Origin: Halopseudomonas pelagia CL-AP6
GTDB taxonomy: Bacteria; Pseudomonadota; Gammaproteobacteria; Pseudomonadales; Pseudomonadaceae
Length of the DNA: 64,000 nucleotides
Direction: 5' to 3'
Assembly: GCF_000410875.1 (NCBI RefSeq)
Contig: NZ_AROI01000023.1
Location: 1-64,000, forward strand
Positions 47,780-56,619 of the stretch are shown one piece after another. Numbering within the stretch: position 1 is the first letter of the stretch; each line of letters opens with the position of its first letter. The notes beneath the pieces were generated by a model. The model worked only from the letters and a program-made list of their open reading frames with translations, was not told the origin of the DNA and ran no database searches. The position numbers and the translations under genes were made by a program.

Positions 47780-48688
47780 ATGCCCGCCGAACTGCTGCAG
47801 AAAGAACTGGATGCCTTTTACCGGCACCTGCGCAACGAACGGCAACTATCTCCCCGCACGCTTGAGGCTTACCGGCATGATCTGGAGGGGCTGCGCGACT
47901 TTCTCGTCGAGCGCAAGATTGGCCGCTGGCAGGCGCTGGACAGCCCACAACTGCGCCTATTCGTCGCCCAGCGGCACCAGGCAGGCCTTTCCGGCCGCAG
48001 CTTGCAGCGGCTGCTCAGTGCCGTGCGCAGCCTCTATAGCTATCTGATCCGCGAACGGCTGTGCAAGCACAACCCGGCGGTTGACCTGCGCGCGCCCAAA
48101 TCACCGCGCAAACTGCCTAAGGCGTTGGACGCCGACCTGACCTCGCAATTACTCAATGACAACAGCGATGACGATTGGCTGGCCGTGCGCGACCACGCCA
48201 TGCTCGAGCTGTTCTATTCCTCTGGGCTACGCCTGTCCGAACTGGCAAGTCTGGATGTGCACGCGCTGGATAGCGCCCAGGGCGAAGTCCGGGTGCTCGG
48301 CAAAGGCAACAAGACACGTCTGGTCCCGGTCGGACGTCTGGCTTTGGCGGCGTTGGCACGCTGGCTGCGAGTACGCACGCTGGTCGCTGGCGACAACCCC
48401 GCGCTCTTTGTCGGCAAACAGGGGCGGCGCCTTAGCGCCCGGGCAATTCAACTGCGCGTGCGCGCCTGGGGCGTGCAGCACATTGGCCAGAACCTGCACC
48501 CGCACATGCTGCGGCATTCCTTTGCCAGCCATATGCTGGAATCCTCCGGCGACCTACGCGCGGTACAGGAGCTGCTCGGCCATGCCGACATCAGCACGAC
48601 ACAAATCTACACACACCTGGATTTCCAGCATCTGGCCCAGGTGTATGATCAGGCCCATCCCCGAGCCAAACGCAAGAACGAGACTTGA
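47780..48688 (+). CDS. xerC: Site-specific tyrosine recombinase XerC
   Basis: A protein of 302 aa with an N-terminal SAM-like core-binding domain and a C-terminal catalytic domain. The catalytic set is Arg151 ([10 protein letters not shown]), Lys175 (GKGNKTR), His242 and Arg245 ([12 protein letters not shown]), His268 (LLGHADIS) and nucleophile Tyr277 (QIYTH). With XerD it resolves chromosome dimers at dif. A housekeeping copy judged by its conserved dapF-DUF484 context, not a phage integrase. Confidence 0.97.
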   Translation: MPAELLQKELDAFYRHLRNERQLSPRTLEAYRHDLEGLRDFLVERKIGRWQALDSPQLRLFVAQRHQAGLSGRSLQRLLSAVRSLYSYLIRERLCKHNPAVDLRAPKSPRKLPKALDADLTSQLLNDNSDDDWLAVRDHAMLELFYSSGLRLSELASLDVHALDSAQGEVRVLGKGNKTRLVPVGRLALAALARWLRVRTLVAGDNPALFVGKQGRRLSARAIQLRVRAWGVQHIGQNLHPHMLRHSFASHMLESSGDLRAVQELLGHADISTTQIYTHLDFQHLAQVYDQAHPRAKRKNET

Positions 48689-49408
48689 ATGATTCGCCTG
48701 CTGACCTTTGATCTGGACAATACCCTGTGGGAAACCGAATCGGTGGTCGCTGCCGCCGAGCAGACCCTGATGACTTGGTATGCCGAGCATGCCCCACAGT
48801 TTGCCGAGCGTCTGGACAGCGACGCGCGCAAGGCGTTGCGGCATGAGGTGCTTGCCAACGACCCACTGCTCAGGCACCGGGTCACCGACTTCCGCATCGC
48901 GGTAATGGCGCTAGGGCTGACGCGGGCGGGGTATGCCGAAGAGCAGGTGCAGGAGCTCACGCAGAAGGGCTTTGAAGTCTTTCTCGAAGCACGCCATGCA
49001 CTGACACTGTTCCCGCACGCCGAGGCGCTGCTTGAGCAGCTATCGACCCGATACACCCTGGCAACCATCTCCAACGGCAACGCGGATGTACGCAGGCTGG
49101 GCCTGGCCAAATACTTCAGCGTGATTGTCTCGGCGGACGAAGTCGGTATTAGCAAACCGGATCCCGCGCCCTTTCTGACAGCCCTTGAGCGCGCTGGAGT
49201 AGAACCTGCGCATGCGCTGCATATCGGTGACCATCCGGTAGACGATATGCAGGGTGCCCGCGAGTCAGGCCTGCATACGCTGTGGTTCAACCGCATGGGC
49301 GCGGCGTGGCCGGATGCAGTACGACCTGATGGGGAAGTGCGGTGCCTCAGCCAGATACCAGCCTGGCTGGATGGCTATACCGCGAAATTAACCGGATTGC
49401 GCACATAA
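48689..49408 (+). CDS. HAD-superfamily hydrolase
   Basis: A protein of 239 aa. Motif I is FDLDNTLWE (Asp8, Asp10), motif II is TISNGNADV, the Lys is in GISKPDPAPF and motif IV is HIGDHPVDDMQGA. A helical cap lies between residues about 15-95. This is the phosphatase that follows xerC in pseudomonads; substrate unknown (FMN and sugar phosphates are usual for the subfamily). Begins directly after the xerC stop codon. Confidence 0.93.
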   Translation: MIRLLTFDLDNTLWETESVVAAAEQTLMTWYAEHAPQFAERLDSDARKALRHEVLANDPLLRHRVTDFRIAVMALGLTRAGYAEEQVQELTQKGFEVFLEARHALTLFPHAEALLEQLSTRYTLATISNGNADVRRLGLAKYFSVIVSADEVGISKPDPAPFLTALERAGVEPAHALHIGDHPVDDMQGARESGLHTLWFNRMGAAWPDAVRPDGEVRCLSQIPAWLDGYTAKLTGLRT

Positions 49409-49551
49409 TCCACATACAATGCCAGCCGTTCAAAGCGGGCTGTTCCGAGCCGTTGTTCAGACCAGCACAGACCGCCGCCGAGCGTCTGCCTTGAAACCAG
49501 CCAATGTGCACGGCACTTTGCACCTTGGCCGAGCACACTGTGCCAGTCAGC

Positions 49552-49869
49552 TTAGATAGGCCGGCTGCCGTATTTGCTGTCAGGCTTTCTTGGCGGGTCC
49601 CCAACCACGTTAGGATCCACTTCCTGGATCTTTCCGCCCCTGGCCATGAACTCCTCCATCTGCCGCGCGAGCATTTCCCGCTCCCGCGCTTTGGCCTCAA
49701 TTGACAGCCCTTCGAGCAGCTCTTCGGCGGTAGCCGCCTTCTTGCGTTTTTTAGCTGCGGGTTCATCACCCTCAGCACCACCGTCGTCCTCTACTTCCGG
49801 CAGATCATCCGAATCACCATCATCATCCGCGGCGTTCAGGTCATCCTCATCAATATCATCGTCACTCAT
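49552..49869 (-). CDS. sutA: RNA polymerase-associated transcription regulator SutA
   Basis: A protein of 105 aa. The first third is acidic and disordered (MSDDDIDEDDLNAADDDGD), the middle is a short basic patch plus helix (AREREMLARQMEEFMARGG), and the end is the highly conserved VDPNVVGDPPRKPDSKYGSRPI-type tail. In P. aeruginosa SutA binds RNA polymerase during slow growth and raises rRNA and other transcription. It is located near the xerC block as in Pseudomonas. Confidence 0.92.
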   Translation of the reverse strand: MSDDDIDEDDLNAADDDGDSDDLPEVEDDGGAEGDEPAAKKRKKAATAEELLEGLSIEAKAREREMLARQMEEFMARGGKIQEVDPNVVGDPPRKPDSKYGSRPI

Positions 49870-49948
49870 TCAAGCCCCTCCCAAGGAAAACACGCTATTT
49901 ATAGCTCAATGGGAGAATTTGGCTAGTACTGGCGACAATTTTTTTCTG

Positions 49949-50797
49949 TCAGCTTAACGCGCCAGCCCCTTTTGTCAGTCGCGCCAGTTGGTCCAGATCA
50001 GTCTGCACCCCGGAGGTTTCGCGAATACGCGTGAGAATTTCGCGCTTGAGTTCGATGAACGCCGGTTCAAGCTTCATGTCCTGATGCCGCTCGGCGGGCA
50101 GCGGCACATCATAGATACTGTCGATGCGGCCCGGTCTTGGCGCCATCAGCACGATCCGGCTTCCCAGATAGATAGCCTCCTCGACGTCATGCGTAACGAA
50201 CAAAATGGTGCTCTTCTCCAACCGATGCACGTGACGAATCAGATCATGCATGACCTCGCGGGTTTGCGCGTCCAACGCCCCGAAAGGCTCATCCATTAAC
50301 AGAATATCCGGCCGCGGCATCAGCGCCCTGGCAATAGCCACCCGCTGCTGCATGCCGCCGGACAACTGGCTGGGATAAGCGTCGGCAAAGGCCTTGAGAC
50401 CCATCAGGCTGAGCAGCGCATCGGCCCGACCACTGGCCGTTTCCACATCCGACTGGCTGTAAACAGTATCCGATATGACTTTCAACTGCCGGCAGAAGCG
50501 GATGTTCTGCATCACCGTCAGCCAGGGGTAAAGGCTGTAATGCTGAAAAACCATCGCGCGGTCTACGCCTGGCCCGTCGATGGGCTGGTCATGCAGCAAA
50601 ATCTCGCCATGGGAATGGGTCTCAAGGCCGGCGAGGATTCTCAGCAGAGTGGATTTGCCGCAACCGGAGGCCCCAACGAAGGTAATAAATTCGTTCGGCC
50701 GCACGTCCAGATTGACGCTGGTCAAGGCTTGAATGTCTTGCTCCCGGGTGCGGAATACCTTGCCGACGTCCCGGATGGCGATACAGGGCTGCTCCAT
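49949..50797 (-). CDS. ABC transporter ATP-binding protein (TauB/SsuB-type)
   Basis: A protein of 282 aa. Walker A is GASGCGKST (42-50), signature is LSGGMQQRVAIARAL (145 onward), Walker B is ILLMDEPFGALD (165 onward) and the H-loop is in FVTHDVEEAIYLG. It belongs to the nitrate/sulfonate/taurine importer group. Last gene of the nine-gene minus-strand operon, 3 bp after the permease. GAGG precedes its start. Energises uptake of the unknown substrate of the cluster. Confidence 0.92.
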   Translation of the reverse strand: MEQPCIAIRDVGKVFRTREQDIQALTSVNLDVRPNEFITFVGASGCGKSTLLRILAGLETHSHGEILLHDQPIDGPGVDRAMVFQHYSLYPWLTVMQNIRFCRQLKVISDTVYSQSDVETASGRADALLSLMGLKAFADAYPSQLSGGMQQRVAIARALMPRPDILLMDEPFGALDAQTREVMHDLIRHVHRLEKSTILFVTHDVEEAIYLGSRIVLMAPRPGRIDSIYDVPLPAERHQDMKLEPAFIELKREILTRIRETSGVQTDLDQLARLTKGAGALS

Positions 50798-50800
50798 GAA

Positions 50801-51643
50801 TTACCTCTTCTGCCAGTGAAAGGCCCGACGACCGATCCAGCGGAACGCCTGATCGGTCAGTAGACCAATCAGGCCAATCAGCAGGATGCCGGCAAAAATC
50901 TTGTCGGTGTGCATGTAACGCTGAGCGCGCAGTATGGCGTAGCCCAGCCCGGAGTTGGACGCCACCAACTCGGCGACCACCAGATATGTCCAGGCCCAGC
51001 CGCAGGTAATGCGCAAGGTGTCGAGCAATGCCGGGCGAGCAGAGGGCAATATCACCAGGCGAATGATCTCGCTGCGGCTGGCGCCCATCGTCTGCGCTGC
51101 TTCGATCTGCGTCATGGGCACCCGGCGCACGTCTTCGGCCGCCATCAACGCCATCTGGAAAAAAGTACCGATGAAAATGATCAAAATTTTCGAGCTCTCG
51201 CCGATCCCCACCCAGAGCATAACCAGCGGGATAAACGCGACTGCTGGCATATAGCGGATGAAGTCGATCAACGGCTCCAGCGTCGCTTGCACCGGGCGAT
51301 AGGTGCCCAGATACAAGCCCAACGGCAAGGCAATCAAGGCCGAGACCAGAAACCCAACCATAACCCGGTAGACGCTGATCGCGGTATCGTTCAGCAGTCC
51401 TTCGGTGGCCCACCAGCGCCAGAAGCGTTCAGCTACCGCGCCGGGGCCGGGCATGAATAGCGGATCGGCAAAGCCCAACAGCGTGTACAGCCACCAGGCC
51501 AGAAAGGGCGCGGCAAGACCTATGGCTGCCAGCACAGCGGTAGTGCGGCCACTCATGTCGCCGCGAATGACCCACCAGCGCGGACGGCTGACGCGAGCAG
51601 CAGCCACTGGCTTCTGTTCCGGAATCGGGACTTTTGCATTCAT
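50801..51643 (-). CDS. ABC transporter permease (TauC/SsuC-type)
   Basis: The start at 51643 (MNAKVPIPEQ) gives 280 aa and overlaps the preceding gene's stop by 4 nt; a longer frame has a low-quality extension. About six helices, with the EAA-type loop EAAQTMGASRSEIIRLVILPSA that contacts the ATPase. The proline at LFMPGP and the WTYLVVAELV region fit the taurine/nitrate permease group. Pairs with the ATPase downstream and the binding protein at the operon head. Confidence 0.92.
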   Translation of the reverse strand: MNAKVPIPEQKPVAAARVSRPRWWVIRGDMSGRTTAVLAAIGLAAPFLAWWLYTLLGFADPLFMPGPGAVAERFWRWWATEGLLNDTAISVYRVMVGFLVSALIALPLGLYLGTYRPVQATLEPLIDFIRYMPAVAFIPLVMLWVGIGESSKILIIFIGTFFQMALMAAEDVRRVPMTQIEAAQTMGASRSEIIRLVILPSARPALLDTLRITCGWAWTYLVVAELVASNSGLGYAILRAQRYMHTDKIFAGILLIGLIGLLTDQAFRWIGRRAFHWQKR

Positions 51644-52407
51644 GGGGTCACCTCTTCTACGGGCAGATTCAATAGGGGGAGCGGCGCGCGTTGCCAACCG
51701 GTCGGCGGCGGGTAACCGCCCAAGGTCGCCAGACTCTCGACCGGCCATTGCTCAAGGCTGGTTTCAGGCGGGTCGAGTAACAGGCAGCGCCCGGCTCGTC
51801 CGGGAACCGTCGAAAGCGTTATTTCCCAAGGCACCTTCGCGCCAGCGATGCGGCCAAAGGAGAATTCACAGCTCATCATGAGCTCGACCTGATCAGCGCT
51901 CAGACCATTGATCTGCGCCGCGAGCGACAACCCTTTGCGTGCCGGCGTTGGCCGGTCAGCAACAAACATAAAGCAATCCCCGGCCAGCAGCAGGCAGCCC
52001 TGACGCGGGGCATCGCCCGCTGCCGCAAGCCAGATGGCCTGAGTAGAGCCAATAGACTCAGGTAGGCGCTGCCAGATTTCCACATAGCTACCATCCGGCG
52101 CCGTCTCCTGCACTTCATCCGGAGTAATAAATGTCATCAGGCCTACGTCCGTGCCGCTATCGGGATGGAAGTCCACCAGCCGGTGCCACTGGCAGCGATC
52201 CCCCTGCACCTCGGTAAGTCCAGCGAAGCCAGCCTGGCTGATGCGCTGGGTAATGCTCGTGGGTGCAGGATCAGGCAAACGCACATCAGCATGCAACGCG
52301 GGTGTCTGCAGCCAGAAAACGCGGGTGACGCGATCTTCGATACCATCGGCAGTGCGCAGCAGAGTGCGCTGCCAAACGCCTAAATAGGCGTCTGGTACAT
52401 TATTCAT
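51640..52407 (-). CDS. Beta-rich protein of unknown function (Hri1/lipocalin-like)
   Basis: A protein of 255 aa, no signal peptide. It starts with YLGVWQRTLLRTADG and has DRVTRVFWLQTPALHADVRLP. Regular Trp/Arg/Leu strands suggest a closed beta-barrel, reminiscent of lipocalin-like HRI1-type proteins; this is recollection of pattern, not a search. CGGAG precedes the start. It is coupled by ATGA overlap to the permease, so it belongs to the transport or catabolic operon. It might bind the substrate in the cytoplasm. Function unknown. Confidence 0.6.
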   Translation of the reverse strand: MNNVPDAYLGVWQRTLLRTADGIEDRVTRVFWLQTPALHADVRLPDPAPTSITQRISQAGFAGLTEVQGDRCQWHRLVDFHPDSGTDVGLMTFITPDEVQETAPDGSYVEIWQRLPESIGSTQAIWLAAAGDAPRQGCLLLAGDCFMFVADRPTPARKGLSLAAQINGLSADQVELMMSCEFSFGRIAGAKVPWEITLSTVPGRAGRCLLLDPPETSLEQWPVESLATLGGYPPPTGWQRAPLPLLNLPVEEVTP

Positions 52408-52518
52408 GCGTAATACTCCGGAAAGCGTTTAAGACCCCGCCAGCAGGCCATATAGTGGTTGGGCCACAAGTGAGCGGCGGTGTCGCGGTGGGCAACGGCC
52501 ATAGCTGCAATACCTCGG

Positions 52519-53175
52519 TCATGCGCAGGCCTCCAACCGCTCTATCAGCTCTGCGCTGGTGCACTGCTCACCGAAAATGCCTCCCTCTACGCCGATCATC
52601 CGCAGCGCGGCGCGGTGCAGGTCTGGATCTGGCGAAGCGCAAGCGTCGCTGACCGTCAGGCACCAGAACCCCAGATCGATCGCGGCGCGGAGGGTCGAGC
52701 TGACGCAGACCTCAGTGGTGACCCCGGCGAGCAGCAGGCAACTGATGCCACGATTGCGCAGTAGCAATTCGAGGTCGGTATGGGCGAAGGCACTGTATCC
52801 TGGCTTATCGATGACCGGCTCATACTCAAGTGGCTGCAGTTCGTCGATCAAACCGTGCCCGTACTCGCCGCGGATCAACAACCGGCCCATTGGGCCCTGC
52901 TGCCCAATCGGCGCTCCGCTGCGCTCTGCGCGCAGACGCTTCCACTCCGGCAGATCGGTCAGATCCGGACGGTGCCCCTCACGGGTGTGTACTACCAGCA
53001 TGCCCGCCCGGCGTGCCGCCGATAACAACGCCTGCTGGGCTGCGATAGGCGCACGCAGGCATTGAATATCAAGGCCAGCCTGGCTGGCGTAACCACCGGT
53101 CGCGCAGAAGTCACGCTGCATATCGATCAACAGCAGCGCGCAGTGGGCGGGGTGCAGTCCGCTGCGCATATTCAT
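52519..53175 (-). CDS. Isochorismatase-like cysteine hydrolase (ureido/amide type)
   Basis: A protein of 218 aa. The catalytic triad of the family is visible: Asp18 (LLIDMQRDF), Lys124 (VIDKPGYSAF) and Cys157 (GVTTEVCVSS). The RGEYGHGLIDELQP and DKPGYSAF segments resemble biuret/ureido-amide hydrolases more than true isochorismatases, which suggests release of ammonia and/or CO2 from an amide or carbamoyl group. It overlaps the creatininase gene by 4 nt, so the two hydrolases are translationally linked. Substrate inferred, not proven. Confidence 0.85.
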   Translation of the reverse strand: MNMRSGLHPAHCALLLIDMQRDFCATGGYASQAGLDIQCLRAPIAAQQALLSAARRAGMLVVHTREGHRPDLTDLPEWKRLRAERSGAPIGQQGPMGRLLIRGEYGHGLIDELQPLEYEPVIDKPGYSAFAHTDLELLLRNRGISCLLLAGVTTEVCVSSTLRAAIDLGFWCLTVSDACASPDPDLHRAALRMIGVEGGIFGEQCTSAELIERLEACA

Positions 53176-53942
53176 GGCGCCAGAGCAAATTCGTGACGCA
53201 CGGCGGCGGCGATACCCTCGACGATGTCACCGGCCAGGCGCGCACCTTTTTCCGCCGTGGAACCTTTGGCCGACGACAGCACGCCCGAAGGCGGCACCCA
53301 GTCCACGCGAGACGGATACATATCGTAGGGCGGAAAGTCCGCTGGCGGGTCATTTGGAATGCTATCCAGAGCGACCATCTGCGGGTGGTAGTGCAGCATC
53401 AGCGAGGTTTCGATCACCGCAGCGTGCTCCAGCGCAAAACCCGGAAAACCATCGGGGAAGATATCGACCAAGGTTTGCTCGCGGCAGAAGTCCCAATGTT
53501 CTAGACGCATCACTTCCAGATCGCAGTCGCGGCCCAGCTCACGCAGGGCAAGCTGGATGCCTTCGGCCACAAACCATTGATTCTCATAATGACCCAACAC
53601 CAATACCAGGCGCTTCACGCCGTGGCGGGAAAATTCGCGCACGGCGTCCTGTACTAGCGCGGTCAGGGTGGCGCCATCCAGACTGGTGGTGCCACAAAAA
53701 TGCTGACCACCTCCGCACTTGGGCTGGGATTTGTAACCGTACGCCAGCGCCGGCGCTACGATGCCACCGACCAGGGCTGCCACATCCGCACTGAGCGCGG
53801 TGGACAACAGCGCATCGGTGCCCAGCGGCAGGTGAGGGCCGTGCTGCTCAGTGGCTCCGCAGGGCAAAAACACCACTGCGCCAGCCTCGACGCGCCGCTG
53901 GTATTCCACCCAGCTAATCTGATCCATATACAGGTTGTTCAT
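53172..53942 (-). CDS. Creatininase family amidohydrolase
   Basis: A protein of 256 aa. Metal ligands of creatininase are all present: Glu32 and His34 (GATEQHGPHLP), Asp43 (GTDALL), His118 and Glu120 (LGHYENQ). YGYKSQPKCGGGQHFCGTTSLDGATL and FPPYDMYPSRVDW closely follow the true Pseudomonas creatininase pattern, not the MftE type. It reversibly opens the creatinine ring to creatine in known members. No creatinase or sarcosine oxidase lies beside it, so the ring opened may be another lactam or imide. Start supported by GAGGAG. Confidence 0.88.
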   Translation of the reverse strand: MNNLYMDQISWVEYQRRVEAGAVVFLPCGATEQHGPHLPLGTDALLSTALSADVAALVGGIVAPALAYGYKSQPKCGGGQHFCGTTSLDGATLTALVQDAVREFSRHGVKRLVLVLGHYENQWFVAEGIQLALRELGRDCDLEVMRLEHWDFCREQTLVDIFPDGFPGFALEHAAVIETSLMLHYHPQMVALDSIPNDPPADFPPYDMYPSRVDWVPPSGVLSSAKGSTAEKGARLAGDIVEGIAAAVRHEFALAP

Positions 53943-53982
53943 CAGGCCGTGCTCCTCGTCAATATGGGTTCAGGGCGTAGCA

Positions 53983-54738
53983 TTAGCCGCCCATCCAAGA
54001 GCCACCATTGGGGCCCAGTATCTGTCCGGTAAAAAAACTCGCTGTGGGCGACAACAGAAAAGCCACGGCGGCGGCCACCTCTTCCGGTTTGCCGAAGCGC
54101 TGCGCCGGAATGGCAAGCTCTTTGGCCAGCCAGTCCGCGCTCATGTTTTCCGCTGTCAGCATTGGTGTTTCGATAGGCCCCGGCGCCACCGCGTTTATAC
54201 GGATATGCGGCGCGAACTCACGTGCCAGCGAACGGGTCAAGCCGATAACCCCGGCCTTGGCGGTGCAATAGGCAACGTAATGCTCGCGGCCGAGAAAACC
54301 GAGATCAGAGCTGACGTTGACGATGCTGCCGGTCCCCGCCGCCTGCATACTCTTGAGGCCATGCCGGCAGCAGCGGTAAACCCCATCCAGATCTACCGCC
54401 ATAACTCGCTGCCAATCCTGTTCGTCGGTGTTCAGAAAAGGTTTTTCCAGAATGATGCCGGCATTGTTCACCAGCCCCTGGAGTGGACCATCCGCGCAGA
54501 CCTGCGCAAACATCACCTTCACCGCATCAGCCTGGGTTACATCGGCCTCGACAGCCCAGGCCTGGCCGCCGTCGGCGCGAATACGCTCGACGAGCCCGGC
54601 CGCCTGCTCGGTTTGTTCATGGTGGTTGATCCACACCTGCGCGCCACTTGCGGCGAGCAGGTGGGCGCAAGCCCGGCCAATCCCGGTGGTCGCTCCGGTA
54701 ATCAGGATGCGCTGGTTATCAAGCCGGTAATCAATCAT
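53983..54738 (-). CDS. Short-chain dehydrogenase/reductase (SDR) A
   Basis: The start at 54738 gives 251 aa. Rossmann motif GATTGIG (15-21), NNAG (91-94) and catalytic Ser143/144, Tyr157 and Lys161 (YCTAK) are present. The start overlaps the neighbouring SDR stop by one nt (TGATG), so they are coupled. A frame running back to 54969 uses a low-complexity extension and is wrong. Oxidises an alcohol to a ketone or the reverse; the cofactor is not determined, although the following residues (NHHEQ) suggest NAD(P). Confidence 0.9.
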   Translation of the reverse strand: MIDYRLDNQRILITGATTGIGRACAHLLAASGAQVWINHHEQTEQAAGLVERIRADGGQAWAVEADVTQADAVKVMFAQVCADGPLQGLVNNAGIILEKPFLNTDEQDWQRVMAVDLDGVYRCCRHGLKSMQAAGTGSIVNVSSDLGFLGREHYVAYCTAKAGVIGLTRSLAREFAPHIRINAVAPGPIETPMLTAENMSADWLAKELAIPAQRFGKPEEVAAAVAFLLSPTASFFTGQILGPNGGSWMGG

Positions 54739-55538
54739 CAGTGCATCACCTCGCCATGACTGACTACCAGCGCCTGGCCGGTGATCGCCTGTGACAGTGG
54801 GCTGCCAAGAAACAGGAAGGTGCCGGCTAGTTGCGCTGGCGTCAGCAGCTCGGGAATCACCTGCCCGGCAAGAACCTGTGCCAGCTCCTGCTCCTCGCTG
54901 CGGCCGCTGGCCTGTGCCATTACCCGCAGCGAGGCCATGGCTGCGTCGGTGCCGACCCAACCTGGGCAAACCGCGTTAACGCGTATACGCCGACTGCCTA
55001 ATTCCCAGGCCAGGGAACGGGTAAGGCCGATTACCGCGTGCTTGCTCGCGCAATAGGCCGAGAACCCCGCCACCGCGCTAAGCCCCCAGATCGAGGCCTG
55101 ATTGATGACACTGCCGCCATCGCGCAGCAGCGGTAACAGAGCACGCGTAAGGCGAACCATGCTCACCACATTGTTGTCGAGCTGGGCCTGCCAGCGCTGA
55201 TTGGCCATAGGCTGGTCGTCGATCAGCGGCGTAGGCAATTCCATTCCGGCGTTGTTGATCAAGACGTCCACGGGCATACCGTCTGCGTGCAACCAATCGG
55301 CACAGCGCAATACCTCGGCATCATCGGCAAGATCCACACAGAAAGACCTGATCCGGTTAGCCGCTGCGCTGCTGTGCTCAGCAAGCTGACGGGCAACCAC
55401 CTGCAGAGCTTCCGCGTTGCGATCGAGCAGCACCAGATCTGCGCCCTGGCTGGCAAACGCCTGAGCCAGGCCCTTGCCGATACCGCTGGCGGCACCGCTT
55501 ATCACCACGCACTGGTTGCTGTAATTGAGGGTCTGCAT
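54738..55538 (-). CDS. Short-chain dehydrogenase/reductase (SDR) B
   Basis: A protein of 266 aa with GAASGIG (15-21), Asp39 (VLLDRN, favouring NAD), NNAG (95-98) and catalytic Ser149, Tyr162 and Lys166 (YCASK). Located 2 bp after the desaturase and coupled to SDR A by TGATG. A logical partner to oxidise a hydroxyl made by the upstream diiron enzyme. Confidence 0.9.
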   Translation of the reverse strand: MQTLNYSNQCVVISGAASGIGKGLAQAFASQGADLVLLDRNAEALQVVARQLAEHSSAAANRIRSFCVDLADDAEVLRCADWLHADGMPVDVLINNAGMELPTPLIDDQPMANQRWQAQLDNNVVSMVRLTRALLPLLRDGGSVINQASIWGLSAVAGFSAYCASKHAVIGLTRSLAWELGSRRIRVNAVCPGWVGTDAAMASLRVMAQASGRSEEQELAQVLAGQVIPELLTPAQLAGTFLFLGSPLSQAITGQALVVSHGEVMH

Positions 55539-55540
55539 GG

Positions 55541-56581
55541 TCAGACCGCCGTCAGAAACGACACGCCCACGGCGCCGTAAAAGCCTTGGGCGCGCTGGGG
55601 CCCTTCGCCGAAGTGACCGTAGTCGTCATCGGTGACCCGGCGCAGCCGGTGCCGGTGAAAGCTGCTGACCAGCTCCTTCATCGGCACGACCTGCCGGTAG
55701 CCGTCGCTGTAAAGCTGCGCGTGCAAGGCGGGCAAGCGATACCAGGGCGCCACCGGCTTCTCGTGGTGCGCATTGTGATAACTGAAGTTGAGCACCAGTA
55801 GATTCAGTACCGGCCAGCGCAATGACACCAGATTGCTGAAGGTGTTCTGCTGCTCGTAGGCCCGGTCACGCAACTTGTCAGCCGGGATGTCCCCTTCCTC
55901 AAGCACTGCGAACGCGTCGTAGGTGTGCTGATAGGCATCGGTAAAGCGCAGTACGGTAATCATGATCAACCAGGCCACCGCGTAAAGCACCAGCGCCACC
56001 GGGGACAGCCAGCCAAGCAGCGCAAAAGCCGCAAGCCGAACCGCCATCGTCAAGGCGACAGCGGGACGACGGGCGCGTTGCTTGTCGCTCTTGCTGATGA
56101 ACGGCAACAGAATCACGTAGCCATGCAGCAGCAACTCGACGGCGGGAATGTAGGCCCACTCCAAGGCCAATATCGCCTTGCGCACCCACGCCGGCAAAGC
56201 GTTGATGAAGCGCTTGCTGTCAAAGGTGAGCACATCGGCACGGTCGACATGATGGCGCATATGCTTGCGCCGCAGATCCTGGAATGCGGCATAACAGCCA
56301 CCGGTCATCCAGCTGAACACCACGCCGGCCCGAGCGTTGTGCGCCGGCACGCTGAATATGGTGCCGTGGGCGAATTCGTGTATCAAGTAAGCGCCGATGA
56401 CCATCGCATGAGCAAGCAGCAGTGTGCCGCCCGCCTTCAGCAGCCAGGCGTCGGCAAGCAACAGACCTATACCCACAACATACCCGGCCAAGCTGTAGGT
56501 CATGGCTAGCATATTGGGCAGGGTGCCGTCGGCATAACGGAACAGAGGTTTTCGCTTGGAAGCGGGCTTGGACGTAGACAT
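55541..56581 (-). CDS. Membrane fatty-acid-desaturase-family diiron enzyme
   Basis: A protein of 346 aa, multi-pass membrane. The three histidine boxes are HEFAH (68-72), HMRHH (107-111) and HNAHH (269-273), matching HX3H, HX2HH and HX2HH. An extra Asp/His pair (DAYQH, 215-219) fits the diiron site. Such enzymes desaturate acyl chains or hydroxylate alkyl or aromatic carbons. Its place after an ABC binding protein and before two SDRs suggests substrate hydroxylation rather than lipid desaturation. GGAGGAG precedes ATG. Confidence 0.88.
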   Translation of the reverse strand: MSTSKPASKRKPLFRYADGTLPNMLAMTYSLAGYVVGIGLLLADAWLLKAGGTLLLAHAMVIGAYLIHEFAHGTIFSVPAHNARAGVVFSWMTGGCYAAFQDLRRKHMRHHVDRADVLTFDSKRFINALPAWVRKAILALEWAYIPAVELLLHGYVILLPFISKSDKQRARRPAVALTMAVRLAAFALLGWLSPVALVLYAVAWLIMITVLRFTDAYQHTYDAFAVLEEGDIPADKLRDRAYEQQNTFSNLVSLRWPVLNLLVLNFSYHNAHHEKPVAPWYRLPALHAQLYSDGYRQVVPMKELVSSFHRHRLRRVTDDDYGHFGEGPQRAQGFYGAVGVSFLTAV

Positions 56582-56619
56582 AGCTCCTCCGGTTGGCAGC
56601 TTTAAGGATGCGGCCCAGG

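Noticed and set aside
47780-48688. Tyrosine recombinase as a sign of an integrated element
   Set aside because: Context (dapF-DUF484-xerC-HAD) and full catalytic set show it is the housekeeping XerC.
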